The notes: generated by a model from the sequence alone, not told the origin. A stretch of DNA of 64,000 nucleotides from Apium graveolens (GCF_009905375.1 NC_133648.1:308342565-308406564), one strand, 5' to 3'. Counted from the stretch's first letter, positions 1 to 12,468 are shown. Translations and numbers: made by a program.

Positions 1-1465
1 GAGATCATAATAGTGAGACCTAAAAGATGATAACTCTAAACTTAAATAGTTCATGATCGTAGGATTACTAACTGGTAATTAATAATCCGCAAAGATCGGT
101 ACATACTATGCTTGCTTCATTATGAAGGATGTCTGTTCTCATAGACATTTGTGTGGTGACACTATAGCTAGTATGTAGGTGCTTATTATAGAATAAGTTC
201 ACTGAACATGACTCGCACAGCTGAACAACTGATGGAGTTCACTCACGTGTCAGCAGTTGTTCACATAGTGATAGTTGTATAAGTATCCTTAGACTTGAGG
301 TCATCATAGTCATCTTGTGTACACTGAACTATGCTTTGGTTTAGTTCTTAGTCTCCAGGGACAATTATTAGGGCTCTACTGGGTATAGGAATTTGTACAC
401 GAAGATAGTGTATGATCAATAAAGGATCTACCCTTTCCAGTGAAGGAAGCGAATGTTCAAGGCTGATCCACTCATGCTAGTTCAGGAATCTCTGGCCAGA
501 GTGAATGAAATTGGAAAGAAGTTTCTAATTTGCATAGAACTACGCATAGTAAATGGTAAGCAAGTGATTGAATTAGATAGGCTTGACACGAGATCCATGT
601 CTTGTATTTAATCGGGACATTGTAGGGTAGAAGGAGTTTATTGTACGGTAACTATTCACTGAATATGTTCTTGATATTCTAAGCAGTGAATTCATATTAT
701 CCGGATAGTCGCGATATGCTGAGAAGTATCCCTCACGATGTAGAATAAATTTGATTAATTAATTAATCATATTTAATAAATTAGAGAATTTATATAAATA
801 ATGATAAAATAGTTTTATTATTATTTATTTCTACTACCGGCTTAATATTGAACCTACAGGGTCACACCATAAAAAGAGAATGATTTAATGGTGGAGGAAT
901 TAATTAATAATGGCTAATAATTATTTATTTGTGAAATAAATAATTAATTGGCAAATTTAATAATTGATTAAATGAGATTTAATTGATTATAAATTAATTA
1001 AGAAAAGTTCTTAATATTATTAATTAAAGAGAGAGAGAATTATTTCTAAAGTGTTTAGAAAAATGATTAATAATTAAAAGGTGTTTTAATTATTAATGAG
1101 AATAATAAATGGGATAATAATAATAATATTTATGGGAAAATTTCAGCTGAAAATTTTGCCTATAAATACACTATTATAAACCCTATTTTTATTCCAACCC
1201 AAGAACCCAAAAACCTAAAACTTTTAGAAAACCAAATTCTCTCCACCTCCTCTTCCTTAACGTCGTTTTCTTGGTGGATACCGGTGGAGTTCACGTTTGA
1301 GGAGCAGCTGCTAAGGATCTCCGATCGTTGCTCTTGGATCGCATATTAAAGGTTAGTAATTGATCCCTATGTTTTTACCACGATTTATATGCTTTTATTT
1401 GGATTTTATGTGTGTAAAATTGTTTTCCCATGCCTTTGCTGCGATTAAAATCCATCACCTACTTG
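1..1465. repeat. Non-coding LTR-like retroelement sequence
   Basis: No coding frame of note is visible. The first 720 bases are of mixed composition; 720-1130 is very AT-rich with ATTAATT runs; 1150-1330 looks like a promoter followed by a pyrimidine-rich leader. Coding sequence of a copia integrase begins abruptly at about 1465, in the middle of the domain, so this block and the copia body do not belong together as they stand. I read it as LTR or leader sequence of a different, non-autonomous retroelement. That is inference from layout and composition; no second copy is present in the window. Confidence 0.45.
1161..1170 (+). promoter_or_regulatory. TATA-like box
   Basis: The motif TATAAATACA lies about 35 bases upstream of a C/A-rich leader-like stretch, as in plant polymerase II promoters and the U3/R boundary of LTRs. 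It is a sequence match only. Confidence 0.4.
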
Positions 1466-3607
1466 CTTAACAGACTCCCAAGAAAAACCTTGTGTGGACC
1501 AAATCCGTGTTTTTGGTTGCATAGCGTATATGAAAGAACCAAATGTGAACCTAAAAAAACTTGACAATAGGAGCAGAACTGTTGTGCATCTCGGAAAGGA
1601 GCCGGGAGTAAAGGTGTATAGATTGCTGGACCCAACAACGAAGAAAATTCATGTTAGTCGAGATATTGTGTTCGAAGAAGGGAAACCTTGGGACTGGAAT
1701 GTTGCGGAAGAATCACACACCTTGCACCCCGGAAATTTCTCAGTATTTACAAAACACCCGGTGGGGGAAATTGATGAACCCAACGAAGACCTAGAAAATT
1801 CATTGAATACACATGGAGAAATTGGAGAAACTGATAGTGACTATGTAACCAGTCCATATACCTCGAGCTCAAGCCAAAGTGGTGAGACAACTCCAAGCAA
1901 TGGTTCAGGATCAGAAACAGAAGAACAACCTGTGAAATATAGATCGCAGGGAGACATATATGATTTAACAGAGCCGATGGAACTGGAGGACGATGAACTC
2001 TACTTGATGGGTATAGATGAACCTAGAAATTACTCTCAGGCTATAGCAAATGATGAATGGAAGAAGGCCATGCAAGTGGAAATAGATGCTGTTGAAAGAA
2101 ATGACACTTGGGTCTTATCAGAGTTGCCAAAGGGAAGGAAAACAATAGATCTAAAATGGATATACAAAGTAAAACGCGATGCAGGTGGAAATGTCACTAA
2201 GTACAAGGCTCGAATAGTGGCCAAGGGATACATACAGAAACAAGGCATAGATTTTGATGAAGTATTCGCCCCAGTTACTCGAATCGAAACAATACGCCTT
2301 CTGTTAGCACTTGCAGCAAAGGGTAAATGGGAGGTACACCATCTTGACGTCAAAACGGCTTTCCTAAATGGCGAACTTAAAGAAGAAGTGTTCGTTAATC
2401 AACCTGAAGGATTCGTGAAGCAAGGAAAGGAACGATATGTGTACAAACTGCTAAAAGCCTTGTACGGACTTCGACAGGCCCCACGGGCATGGTACTCGAA
2501 GTTGAACAAATGCTTGGTGAGTTTTGGATACACCAGGTGTGCCTATGAACAAGCTGTCTATACAAAGCATACAGGAAGTGAAATTATGGTGATAGGAGTT
2601 TATGTTAATGATCTACTAGTGACAGGGACTAATGTTGATTCGATCAGGAAATTTAAAAAACAAATGGAAAGTAGATTCGATATGAGCGATCTGGGGAAAC
2701 TCTCTTATTACCTGGGAATGGAGGTAAAAACAAATGGAAAGTAGATTCCATATGAGCGATCTGGGGAAACTCTCTTATTACCTGGGAATGGAGGTGAAGC
2801 AGGGTGATGGTTACATTCATCTAAAACAAGCGAGTTATGCTCTAAAACTCCTTAATAAGGCGCAATTCAACAAAGGTACCTATGCACCCAAGTGACGTGA
2901 TTGGCAAGGATGAAACTGGAATCCCAGTTGATCCTACAAATTTCAAGAGTATGATAGGCGGGCTAAGGTATTTGGTGCACACCAGACCAGACTTAGCTTA
3001 CTCAGTAGGAGTTGTTAGCCGTTTCATGGAAAGACCTACTGTGCAACATCAAAATGCAGTAAAACGTATACTTCTATATGTGAAGGGAACAATGGATCTT
3101 GGATTGGTTTACACGGCTGATGAAAACAACAATGTGATAATCGGGTACTCTGACAGTGACCTGGCTGGAAATGTGGAGGATAGGAAAAGCACGGGTGGTA
3201 TGGTTTTTTATCTTAACAACAACTTAATCACTTGGAATTCTCAGAAGCAAAGATGTGTTGCACTCTCCTCTTGCGAGGCTGAGTTCATGGCTGCAACTGC
3301 AGCATCATGTCAAGCAATTTGGCTCAGGAAGTTACTATCTCAGATTACTGGATTCAAGATACCACCTGTGAAGCTGTGCATTGACAACAAATCAGCTATC
3401 TACTTGGCAAAGAACCCAGTTTTTCACGGTAGAAGTAAACACATAGATATTCGTATTCATTTTATCAGGGAATGTGTCGAGAATGGTGATATTGTTGTAG
3501 AACATGTGCGATCTGAGGAGCAAAGAGCAGACTGCCTTACCAAGGCACTGAATGCAGTCAAGTTCGAGCAGATGAGGGAGTTACTTGGGGTGAAAAAATG
3601 TGGCTGA
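1465..3607 (+). pseudogene. Ty1/copia pol relic: integrase end, reverse transcriptase, RNase H
   Basis: The polyprotein lacks gag, protease and most of integrase. The visible part opens with the integrase C-terminal motif RVFGCIAY. Reverse transcriptase follows at about 2040-2800 ([40 protein letters not shown]), then copia RNase H at 2882-3607 (SDSDLAGNVEDRKST, ALSSCEAEFMA, SKHIDIRIHFI). The polymerase box reads YVND instead of the usual YVDD, so a catalytic aspartate is changed to asparagine. A 70-bp tandem duplication shifts the frame, and a second shift lies near 2880. The apparent first codon at 1494 is GTG within a longer open frame and is not a real start. Dead element. Confidence 0.93.
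2656..2795 (+). repeat. Exact 70-bp tandem duplication inside copia RT
   Basis: Bases 2656-2725 are repeated directly as 2726-2795 with one mismatch (G at 2679, C at 2749). Seventy is not a multiple of three, so the second copy throws the reading frame and a stop follows at once. The near identity shows that the duplication is young relative to the other damage. Confidence 0.95.
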
Positions 3608-3639
3608 AAAAAAAATGTATGCGTATAAAAGTTTAGATT

Positions 3640-3650
3640 AAGGGGGAGTT
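3640..3650 (+). promoter_or_regulatory. Copia polypurine tract
   Basis: A purine run AAGGGGGAG lies just before TGTTGG, the expected start of a copia 3' LTR. It would prime plus-strand DNA synthesis in an active element. Confidence 0.8.
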
Positions 3651-3923
3651 TGTTGGTGATTAATCTAAACTTGATATTCTATTTCCTTGTTTAGCATTAC
3701 TTGATTCTGGTAATTGTTTCTGGCAACAGTGTACTCACTGTGGGTATTGGAATAAACTAAGAAAGTGGTTATATCATGTGGTGACTTTGCAATCCCTTTC
3801 TTTTAGGTCTATCTCCTTAGTTTTAGGTCCATCTTGTTTCATTCTATTTACTATAAGTATTGTTTCATGAGATCAATAAAAAAGCAAGCTGTTCAACGCT
3901 TATTTTCTTTGTCTTGTTTTACA
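3651..3923 (+). repeat. Copia 3' LTR (right end approximate)
   Basis: The block begins TGTTGGTG directly after the polypurine tract and contains an AATAAA-type polyadenylation signal near 3875. The right border is set where LINE coding sequence resumes and a CA dinucleotide occurs; no CCAACA terminus pairs with the start, so the border may be off by tens of bases or the LTR may be clipped. The partner 5' LTR is not in the window. Confidence 0.65.
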
Positions 3924-3934
3924 TAGTTTGTGAG

Positions 3935-5620
3935 TATATACCGATTGTGTCAATACTTGGGAGCTGGAAGAAGCAGTCAAGCTAAATGATGTGGTGGAAG
4001 GAATCACGTTAAAATACGGTGAGGATCAACTAATTTGGTTACCGTCTGCAAGAACATGTAGTACGGGGGATGGAAGAAAGGTATTATGTTCTCGAATTCA
4101 GTCAAGTAATGTTCATTGGAAATGTATTTGGAAACTTAAAACACCTCCAAAAGTTCAGCTTTTCGTCTGGAAATTGGAGCATAGAATTATTCCTACAAAA
4201 GTACTGCTTATGAAGAGGACAGGGTGTGCAATGGCTAATATGAATTGTTCAGTATGTGACTTGACAATAGAAATTCAAGATCATACTGGGATTTCATATT
4301 TGCTAAGGAAGTCTGGTTGAAATTGTGCAATTGGTGGGGGTTTTCGGCAGAATTTAAAATGCAAACTCAAATGAACATTTGGAAATGGATGGAATGGAGT
4401 TACGATCAGGCAGTAAAAGTTTGTTGGGGCATTGCATTGGCTGCCACCTTGTGGTCTCTAAGGCTTAGAAGGAATGAAGCAGTTTTTGAGAGCAAGTTTT
4501 ACAATAGTGACGTAGTCTTCATTTTGGCCAAAATCAGAATTTGGCAATGGTGTCTAGCAAACAAATTGATTCAGACACATTTAAAATCAATTTGGGATGT
4601 CAATCCTGTTGGTGTAGTAATGAGCAGTAAAAAACAAGAAAATTCATATTTTCTTGAACAAGAGGTAGATGGCTTGGGTTTTTTGGATGGTGCTTTTAAA
4701 GTCAGTAGTAAAGGTGAGTTTGGGACTGGTACAGGGGGGTATATTAAAGATAAAGAAAGTAGAAATGTCTTTGTTTTTTCTGGACCTGCAAAGGCTACTA
4801 GTCCTTTTCATGCGGAGCTACTAGCAGTTTCTTTTCTATTGCAAGAAATTGATAGAAGTAAATGTAAAGAAAAAAAAGGGGTCACTCAACTGAAGGTCAT
4901 ATATAGTTTAATCATCAAAATTAAAGGGGTATCATTTGGATCACTAAAGTAATAATAAATATCAAACAAATACCTCAAAATATGTGCTCGAGAATTAAAA
5001 TTTATTTTATGGAGTTCTAATTTTTTTTTTAAATCTTATTACAACCAAATGAAAAGTTATGAATTCATAGTATTTTAGATGATTTTTTGAGATTTTTAAA
5101 AATTTATCTACTAATTATTTTTATTTAAATAAAGCAAGTGACTACAAAATTAAAAATAAATAGTAGATAAATTTTAAAAAATCTTATTGTATTATAGAAA
5201 ATATTAGAATTCATACATTTTCATTTGGTTGTAATAAGATTTAAGAAAAATATATAGAACTCCATAAAATAAATTTTAATTATCGAGCACATATTTTGAG
5301 GTATATGTATGATATTTATTATGGATTTAGTGATTCAAATGATATCCCGTTAACTTTGATGATTAAACTGATATATGGTGTACAGTTGATTGACCATTTT
5401 GATATTTAACCCGAAAACAAAATGCTATTACATTTAGATAGTGAGGAGGTAATAAAGTTTATTTTTAAAGTCAGGGCAGGTCTAGTTTATGAACAAAGAG
5501 AGGTGGATAGTGCTACTCTGCAATTTCTACTTGAAACATATCAGTAGAATAGAGAACAAAGGAACAGGGTTGAATTTGAAATATTAGATTTCTGTCGAGG
5601 AAACTAGTTGTGAACTAGAA
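3935..5620 (+). pseudogene. LINE (L1-type) ORF2 3' part, split by a MITE
   Basis: Only the C-terminal part of a non-LTR retrotransposon ORF2 remains. At 3935-4320 is the zinc-binding region that follows plant LINE reverse transcriptases (WKCIWKLKTPPKVQLFVWKL, then a CSVC pair). A frameshift near 4285 moves the frame; a plant LINE RNase H domain follows at about 4670-4860 with LDGAF and HAELLAV. The third acidic residue, in HLDSEEVI, appears only at about 5430, after the inserted MITE. Endonuclease and reverse transcriptase are absent; the copia element on the left interrupts the LINE and its far side lies outside the window. Domain names follow known plant LINE architecture. Confidence 0.82.
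4876..5410. mobile_element. Foldback MITE of about 530 bp
   Basis: The two halves are imperfect reverse complements over nearly their full length. The left arm has AGTTTAATCATCAAA, TCACTAAA, ATGTGCTCGAGAATTAAAAT and TTACAACCAAATGAAAA; the right arm has the reverse complements in reverse order. The outer end resembles GGGTTAAATATCAAAATGG. There is no coding capacity. It interrupts the LINE RNase H domain, so it is younger than the LINE. The superfamily is uncertain because target duplications are not clear; ends are good to about 10 bases. Confidence 0.85.
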
Positions 5621-5639
5621 GCAGACCAGTGGGGATGAA

Positions 5640-8600
5640 GTTGGAAGAAGGTGTTTAGATAATGATTTAGTAGAGTTATCTGGCACTTTTGATATTAATA
5701 TTTTATGTAGTCTTCGTGATGAGAAAAGAGTTGATGATAGTGGGATCTAGTCTCTTTGAGGAAGCAGTTTTTGTAACATGCAATCTCTGTATCCTTGAAC
5801 CCTATTTTCCTGTATGTGAATTTATATTACGGCCTTTAAAAAAATTAACTTATTTTAAATTAAAGGGGTAAATTCATAATTTTACAAACATTTTACCGTA
5901 GTTATTTGCCCTTGTTTCGATAATAATTTTTTTTAAATGATTAATAAATTATACAAACTAATATTTTAGTTTACGCAAAAATTAAATCAAGAAAAAATGA
6001 TTAAAAAAAAAGATGTAATTTATCTAATAAAAGCGTAAAATAGACTAAAAAATTAATAAATGACAACGATCATAAATTAAGGATTGTACAAGGAGGTTTG
6101 TTGTTTAATTACATATGATAACACAAATTCACTTAAATTTTGCAAAAGTAAATACATGTGACATTTTTCTTATTTTTTAACATATATGGATTAAATCATT
6201 ATGTTACAGCTATTTATTTTATTTTTTGCGCTTGATTAACTTTTAATATAAAACACATTGATTTTATCAACTCTTCTCATCATTAATTGGCTTATAAATG
6301 ACATGCCTAAATAAAAGAAATGTGATATGTTTTTTTTTCTAATGACCTTTTGGCTTTGTACTATTACACCCGTAAATTATAAAATTTAACAGAGTTTTTT
6401 TTCGACCCTCGAGTATAAAATATGTATCATCAAACTCTTTTTCCTATTATGCAATGGTATATTTTATAAAAATGAAAATAAGACTTGATAGGTATGGAAA
6501 GAAACAGTTTTAAAATTTAAGGAATTATGGATTTAGTAAGGGCAAGGTCATTAAGTCTTTACTTTGTAAAATATATTACTTATATATAAAAATAATATAT
6601 TATACACGCATATATAAGAATTATCATATATATTAAACATAGATATAGTTAATTAAGAGGCACTCACACATTGTTTATAATAAAATGTCTAATATTAAGG
6701 TGAAATCGATTCATATTACCTACCTTAAATTTAAAATAAAATGTTACCTATTTTTAAAACTGTAAATACTGTTTTCATAACAATAATATTAGAATCTTTT
6801 CACGTAGGCAGTTTGGTGTGGAAAACAGCTATTAAGTCGGTTTGGTGAACAACTGGCACACACATTACATTACTTAATTAATAAATAAATGAGAGACGCG
6901 ACAATCTTAAATAGCATGCTCATTTTTGTGTTCACCAATTCATTATCGTGCTTTCTTTTGTTACTTGACGTTGTCTTCTGTATCTTAAAACTCTAATTTT
7001 TCTTTTTAATTTATTATTCTTTCCTTTTCCTTCCTTTCCAATTGTCCATCTTACCTTTTATTTATGATTGACCTCTCCATATTCAATCTTACTCGGTCGA
7101 CGATTATAATTTGACACATATCTCATGTTGTATCTGGTGTTGTATTGTGTTGACTAAGTACAACGGTCGTAATTGTCAAAAACGGAGTAACATAACCGGT
7201 AAAATGTTCACTATCCAGAATTTTTCAAGACAAATTGGTAAGTCAGTGTTTATGTTAATTTAAGCAAATAATAAGTAAGTGTATATTATCACACACACAA
7301 GTACACTCACACGGATACACGTATAAGGGGAATAATCTATCGAAATTGATGGATATTTAGTACTTTTAAATAATTCAATTATATTGAATTAATTAAATTT
7401 ACTTTTGGATTTCATGTAAAATTGTTCCAAAATGAAGCTTCAATTATCAATATCGATTTTGGATTTTCAGTTTGTATAAGATCTGGATCAACATAAATCA
7501 GTCTAGAACTATTAGTAAATATTTGTTATAGAGTAGTGATAGTTTCCTTAAATTTTTTCCAAATAACGTGGTATGACACATAGCGAATTTTGATTTGGGC
7601 GCATATTTACACACTCATGGTACTATATTATTATTAAAAAAATCTTATTATCCATACATTGAAACATCAACATTTGAAAAAAAAAATCGGGGTACCTAGC
7701 ATTTTTTTTGTTATATCACAAATTTTGAGTCATAATTGATTTGAATTGTTTTTAAAAAAATACTCATATCTAATATTTTTTACACCTTTACACTTGATTT
7801 ATAATTTTATTTATTAAATCAGTTACAAATAATTTCATATATTATTTGCAGTAAACAATGAAGAAAATGCTCCAAAAAGTTCGAGGATCACATCCAAATG
7901 TAGGCTGTTTTACAGGTAATATTATTTATAATTATTAAATTTATGTTATACTTATGTTTGTTACATGTGTTTCTTTGACAAAGAAAGTCTTGTAATTTTT
8001 TATTAGAAGTTACCTATGTAACAATCATATAGTGCCAATGTACTAGTATATAGACATTTATAATATAACATATAACGAGTGTATAATATTTCTAAGATTA
8101 AAGTTTGATTGCTACAAGATATAATTGATTACATCTTTTTAGTTTAGTTTAGTTGAGATAAATTTTAGATTGGGATTGCCATCAAAATATATGTGTTTAC
8201 ATCTTTTTAGTTTAGTTTTATATAATTAAATATGCTAGTATTTATATTTCATTCTTATATAAACATTTGATATTGTAAATTTGTAATATCTTCTACTTTC
8301 TAACACACGTATCGATATCACTTAAACTAAATTGATAGAGAATTCTAAATATTATTTGGTCATATTCCTAAATTTGCTAAGAAATTATATTGCATATAAG
8401 ATTAGATAAGAAATCTTATTGCTAAGAAATCTTATTGAAACTTGGAAATGATATTATGCATATAGTACCCCTTATTAAGACACCAACTTTGAGCACAAAT
8501 ATGAGAGAATAATAAATTAGATAAAAATGATGTTTGTTAAAAAATATTTGATTCTTGCAAATTACTTATTAAATTATAAAAATAATTCACTAAAGTAGAG

Positions 8601-9240
8601 ATGTATCATAAAAATTTGTTGTATTTAAAAATAAATTGATGGGATACATTTTTAAAAAGTGTTGGCTTGAATAAAGTTTGAGGGATCGGTTTGGGCCTTT
8701 TTTAAAAAATATTAGCAGCTCAATCTAGTGAAGGTATGATATGTATTAGGTAACTATTGCTCAAAGACATCGTATGTGTATTTGTTAACTATTTTGACAA
8801 CTTTTAAACCATGTTCTTCAATTTGTAACTCCTTATGAAAATAAAAAAGAATTAGTTGTATGAATCCAAATTAGAAACTATTATGAATTATAATGTATCA
8901 CTAATCCAAAATCTTAAATTTGTATTTAATTCATGATTTGTATTTATTGATTCTAGTATCACATATGTTATAATCCAGAAATATTAGTCGAGTGCTTTTT
9001 TTCTGCACAACATAATAATTTTTTTTTAGATAATACATTAATTTTCTACATATCATAGTGTTTTCTTTTTTATAAATTATATTGAGAAATGCTATAATTT
9101 TAAAATTCGTTCCCGAAACCGTTCCCACATGATAAATTATAAAAATATTATTGGATATTCGTGTCATTTTTGAAAATATTGCTCTTATATATTACCTCTA
9201 TAAAGTAATACTAATGCAGGGACTCGATTGAAATATTACC
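5640..9240. other. AT-rich intergenic region, no gene recognised
   Basis: No open frame here resembles a known protein. Composition is AT-rich with many poly-A and poly-T runs. The 20-mer ACATCTTTTTAGTTTAGTTT occurs twice, near 8132 and 8191. Two short stretches with splice-like borders (around 7205-7230 and 7852-7914) could be exon remnants but encode nothing I recognise. Confidence 0.6.
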
Positions 9241-9312
9241 AAAACCTTGATACTAAATGGGTATGTTTCGTCTTCCATATACATCATCGTACACACTACA
9301 GAGAATGACACA

Positions 9313-9420
9313 CTTTCATAGTCCCTTTCTCTCTCTCCGTGTCTCTCTGCCGCGCTCTCTCTCTCACTTTCATTGTCCCTTTCTCTCTGTCTCCGTGTCT
9401 CTCTGCCACTCTCTCTCTCT
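9313..9420 (+). repeat. Two tandem 54-bp pyrimidine-rich units
   Basis: Two CT-rich units starting CTTTCATAG and CTTTCATTG follow each other with a period of 54 bases. They sit directly upstream of the nucleotidyltransferase first exon, where a CT-rich plant 5' leader would be expected. Reading frames through this block on either strand are artefacts of the repeat. Confidence 0.75.
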
Positions 9421-9494
9421 CCCTCTCTCCACTGCATTATCAAGCATAAACCCTTGTAATAGATTTGTACTCCGATCACTTTCTTGATTCTATA

Positions 9495-9695
9495 ATGGGG
9501 AATTTGCAAGAAATAAATGCTTTTGGAGAGATATCATTGATTCTAACCCATCTTTTTCTAAAATCAGAGCTGAAAGATGGTCTGAAGCAGAGAGTGCAAC
9601 CCATAACATCATTTCCAAGCTGCACCCAACTGTTGCATCGCATTCAACAAGGTTTCAATTCTATCATTATCTCCGAAGATTGATCAAAAATCTAG
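9495..9695 (+). pseudogene. PAP/OAS1-type nucleotidyltransferase, first exon remnant
   Basis: From about 9545 one frame reads IRAERWSEAESATHNIIS, then ends near YHYLRRLIKN. This matches the N-terminal helix region (the 'ERW..AE..T..II..I.P' pattern) of plant poly(A)-polymerase/OAS1-like nucleotidyltransferases. The only ATG (9495, MGNLQEI) is in a different frame, so one frameshift separates start and body. A donor-like GT follows TCTAG at 9696. The next expected exon, with the G-S...D-x-D catalytic signature, does not follow; a response-regulator fragment does. Later exons of the same family lie at 12.5-13.6 kb on the same strand. Confidence 0.7.
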
Positions 9696-9992
9696 GTGGT
9701 TTAGCCAAAAAATTTCTAGCTAAAGATTTATGATGCTTTTGATATATGGGATGTCTATGATCTAAAGCTTTTGTTTGTGAATGTGCAGGTTGTTGATTGT
9801 CTTCTGAATTGGAAATATAACTTGTGAATCAATTCTCATATTCAACTACTAAAAAAAGAAAAAGTATTTGGACATTAATAAATTATAATAACTGATCATA
9901 AATTATAAGCTTGTAATTTTGGGGTGAAAAATAATTTTTGGTAACTACAATTTTTTTATAACATCAATAATGAGCTTTTTGTATTATTTCAG

Positions 9993-11263
9993 TGACGGCT
10001 GTGACTTGCCCATTACAAGCACTAAGCATTTTAGGTGAAAATGGTGAAAATTATGAGAGAACACTGTATGATATTGTCTTAGCAGACGTGCATATGCCAG
10101 TTATGGACGGCTTCGAATTACTCCATCTCATTCAAAAGGATCTTAACATTCCTGTAATATGTAAGTTCCTATACAAGCATAATTTTACCTTGAAATTGTT
10201 AAAGATTCCTTCTAAACAAACTTGGGAGAATTGCAGTGATATCATCAGACAACAGCCCCCAGACTACATCCCAGGGATTTAAAATAGGGGCGCCAGCCTA
10301 CTATTTAAAGCCTATAAAGGTTGAAGACCTGGCACAGATATGGCAGTACATTGAGTTGTGGAAGAACTACAAAATAGACGCCGGCAGACCCAGCGCTCAA
10401 GCAACTATACCAACAAGTATTTGCTTTTCTTCTGCAAATACCACTGAGGATCAGCAGAGCGGTACTTTGCATATATACACTCTTTAATTAATTACATATA
10501 TACACTCTTTAATTAATTACATATTAATAATAATAATGATGATATGTGCTCATGATTTTATGTTCACAAACAAGAAAACGAAAACTAGGATTGATTGGAA
10601 CCCGAACCTCCACACCCGCTTTGTGAAAGCTATGCTTTTTCTTGGTTCAAAAAGTAGGTTATACATCTTTATTTATATTAACAAAGAGTATACTTCTCTC
10701 TCGAAATAATATCTTGGGATTCTGCACACATTTAAATTTGTCTGACCAATGTCCAAATTTTTTATAGGAGCTATTCCTAACAGTATTCTCAAATTGATGA
10801 ATGTGCCCGGGCTAAGTCGTGAACAAGTGGGCAGCCACTTGCAGGTTATAGAAAAATATAGATTATAATTTCATATATATATTTGATAGGAAAGAAATAG
10901 AATTTTAAGCGGATAATTTATACTCGTATTTACATGCAAGATTCTTGTTTTTTTAATTGAGAAATGCAAATAATATGAAATTTTGGATTATTAATATTAT
11001 TATGCAACTAACCTCCAAAATGCAGAAATTTAAGAAATTTCTTGGGAAGATTTTAGATGGCAAGATAAGTGTGGAAGGATCATCAACAAAGAAAATGGAT
11101 TGATTACGGTTATTACTCGAGCATTGTTGGTGGAAATCCTAATAGGATACTAATTCAACAACTTTTTGAACAAAGAGCCACCGGCGGCGGAAACTGGTCA
11201 CCTCCCATTAGACCTCGTCTGCCCTTACCACCATATAATGAAGCTGGTATTTACATTAATTAA
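9993..11263 (+). pseudogene. Type-B response regulator (ARR-like) fragment, receiver plus GARP/Myb
   Basis: Exons with good splice borders are visible. The receiver spans 9993-10160 (VLADVHMPVMDGFELL, phospho-acceptor Asp in LADVHMP) and 10236-10461 (YYLKPIKVEDLAQIWQYI, conserved Lys in LKPI). The GARP/Myb B-motif spans 10575-10653 (DWNPNLHTRFVKAM) and 10768-10844 (LKLMNVPGLSREQVGSHLQ). A tail exon starts at 11026 and has a frameshift near 11100. The first receiver exon, with the acidic pocket, is missing, and no activation domain is present. Type-B ARRs are cytokinin-signalling transcription factors; this copy cannot encode a complete one. It sits between exons of a nucleotidyltransferase. 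Confidence 0.82.
10466..10525 (+). repeat. Short 25-bp tandem duplication
   Basis: ATATACACTCTTTAATTAAT and its flank occur twice in direct succession, just after the second receiver exon of the ARR fragment. It is probably a replication-slippage product within the intron. Confidence 0.75.
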
Positions 11264-12468
11264 TTACTTCATAATAAAAATTAAAGATGTAAAACATGTT
11301 ATCTTGCTTACCTTTTAATCTCTGAGATAGTATACATATAATTTTCTATGTAACTGTGAATTTGATTTGGTCTAATGCAAGTCTTGTTTAATTTTTTGTC
11401 ACAGAGATGTGTGTGTGATGTTTTTTTTAGTATATATATACATGCTTATCTAGAATATTTGATGTAATAGATGTTTTTTCCAAGAGATTATCGTAGTTAG
11501 GGATTTGTGACTATTTTGAAATTGGTTGAGCATTCTTATTTTCGAAGCATTGTTGGTAATGTGCTATTCAGATAGTATATATCTGAGTTAGCAAAAAAAA
11601 GGAGATAGTATATATCTGTCTCGCAGCTATAAATAGTTAAAAGTCGTAGATTTGCCATGTTGTTTCGTTCCATCTCCATTTCCTTGCTACTTGTCATCCT
11701 GTCTTCTTTCTATATATATGCTTCATTATGTTTGGTATATTTCATGTGCTATACAATCAGTACGTACTTTCATATCATTACAGAAAAACATGAGATCATA
11801 TATGTGAAAATTCTATGCATTTGACCAAATAATTTGATATTATTACAGTAGTTTTGTATATTGACTAGTCAACTTTGCATTTGCGGAAAAAGTACTGATA
11901 TTGTTCCATACAGACTTGTATATTGACTTGACATCTAAGGTTATGTTCAAATTTTCATTGTCACTTCATATTCGTGTAAAAATTAAATTTCATTGAGGCC
12001 ATTATTTCTATATGATGATGTGAGATGAATATCTTTCATCGAATCATAACTACGATATTGAGTTAATGACTAGTAGTAGTAGGTCTGTCGGTGACCAATT
12101 TGAGTAGCAAGAAACTAGAAGTTTCAAGATTACATAATGTCAATTCATTAGCTCTTAAGTTATCAAGTAGTAAGTGGTCATTAGGTGATTGCTTTAACCA
12201 AGTTGAATGCAATACTGAGACTATTGACATCTCAGCTAAACAAAATACACTAATATTTTTATAAACATCTTGTGCAAGAACATGGGTTCAAGTATAAATT
12301 GCGTTATTAATTTTGTGTAACACTTGCTTCATTAGGCTTCTATTATCGCATCTCGAATTTTCCAGCACTTAGTTTCACTAATTTTTATCATCCTTCAAAC
12401 TTTTTCTTTTATGATGTGAATAGATTCCGCAAAGTGATCTTGTTGCAATTTGATACTTTTAATCTCAG

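Noticed and set aside
2036..2353. Minus-strand frames opposite reverse transcriptase genes (also 30671, 33458, 49869, 53027, 55909)
   Set aside because: Antisense shadows of conserved RT, protease and integrase sequence.
7852..7914. Possible small exon with acceptor and donor sites
   Set aside because: No recognisable peptide and no partner exon; AT-rich background gives many such sites.
9198..9509. Arg/Glu-rich minus-strand and Ser/Leu-rich plus-strand frames
   Set aside because: Products of the pyrimidine-rich tandem repeat; no homology.
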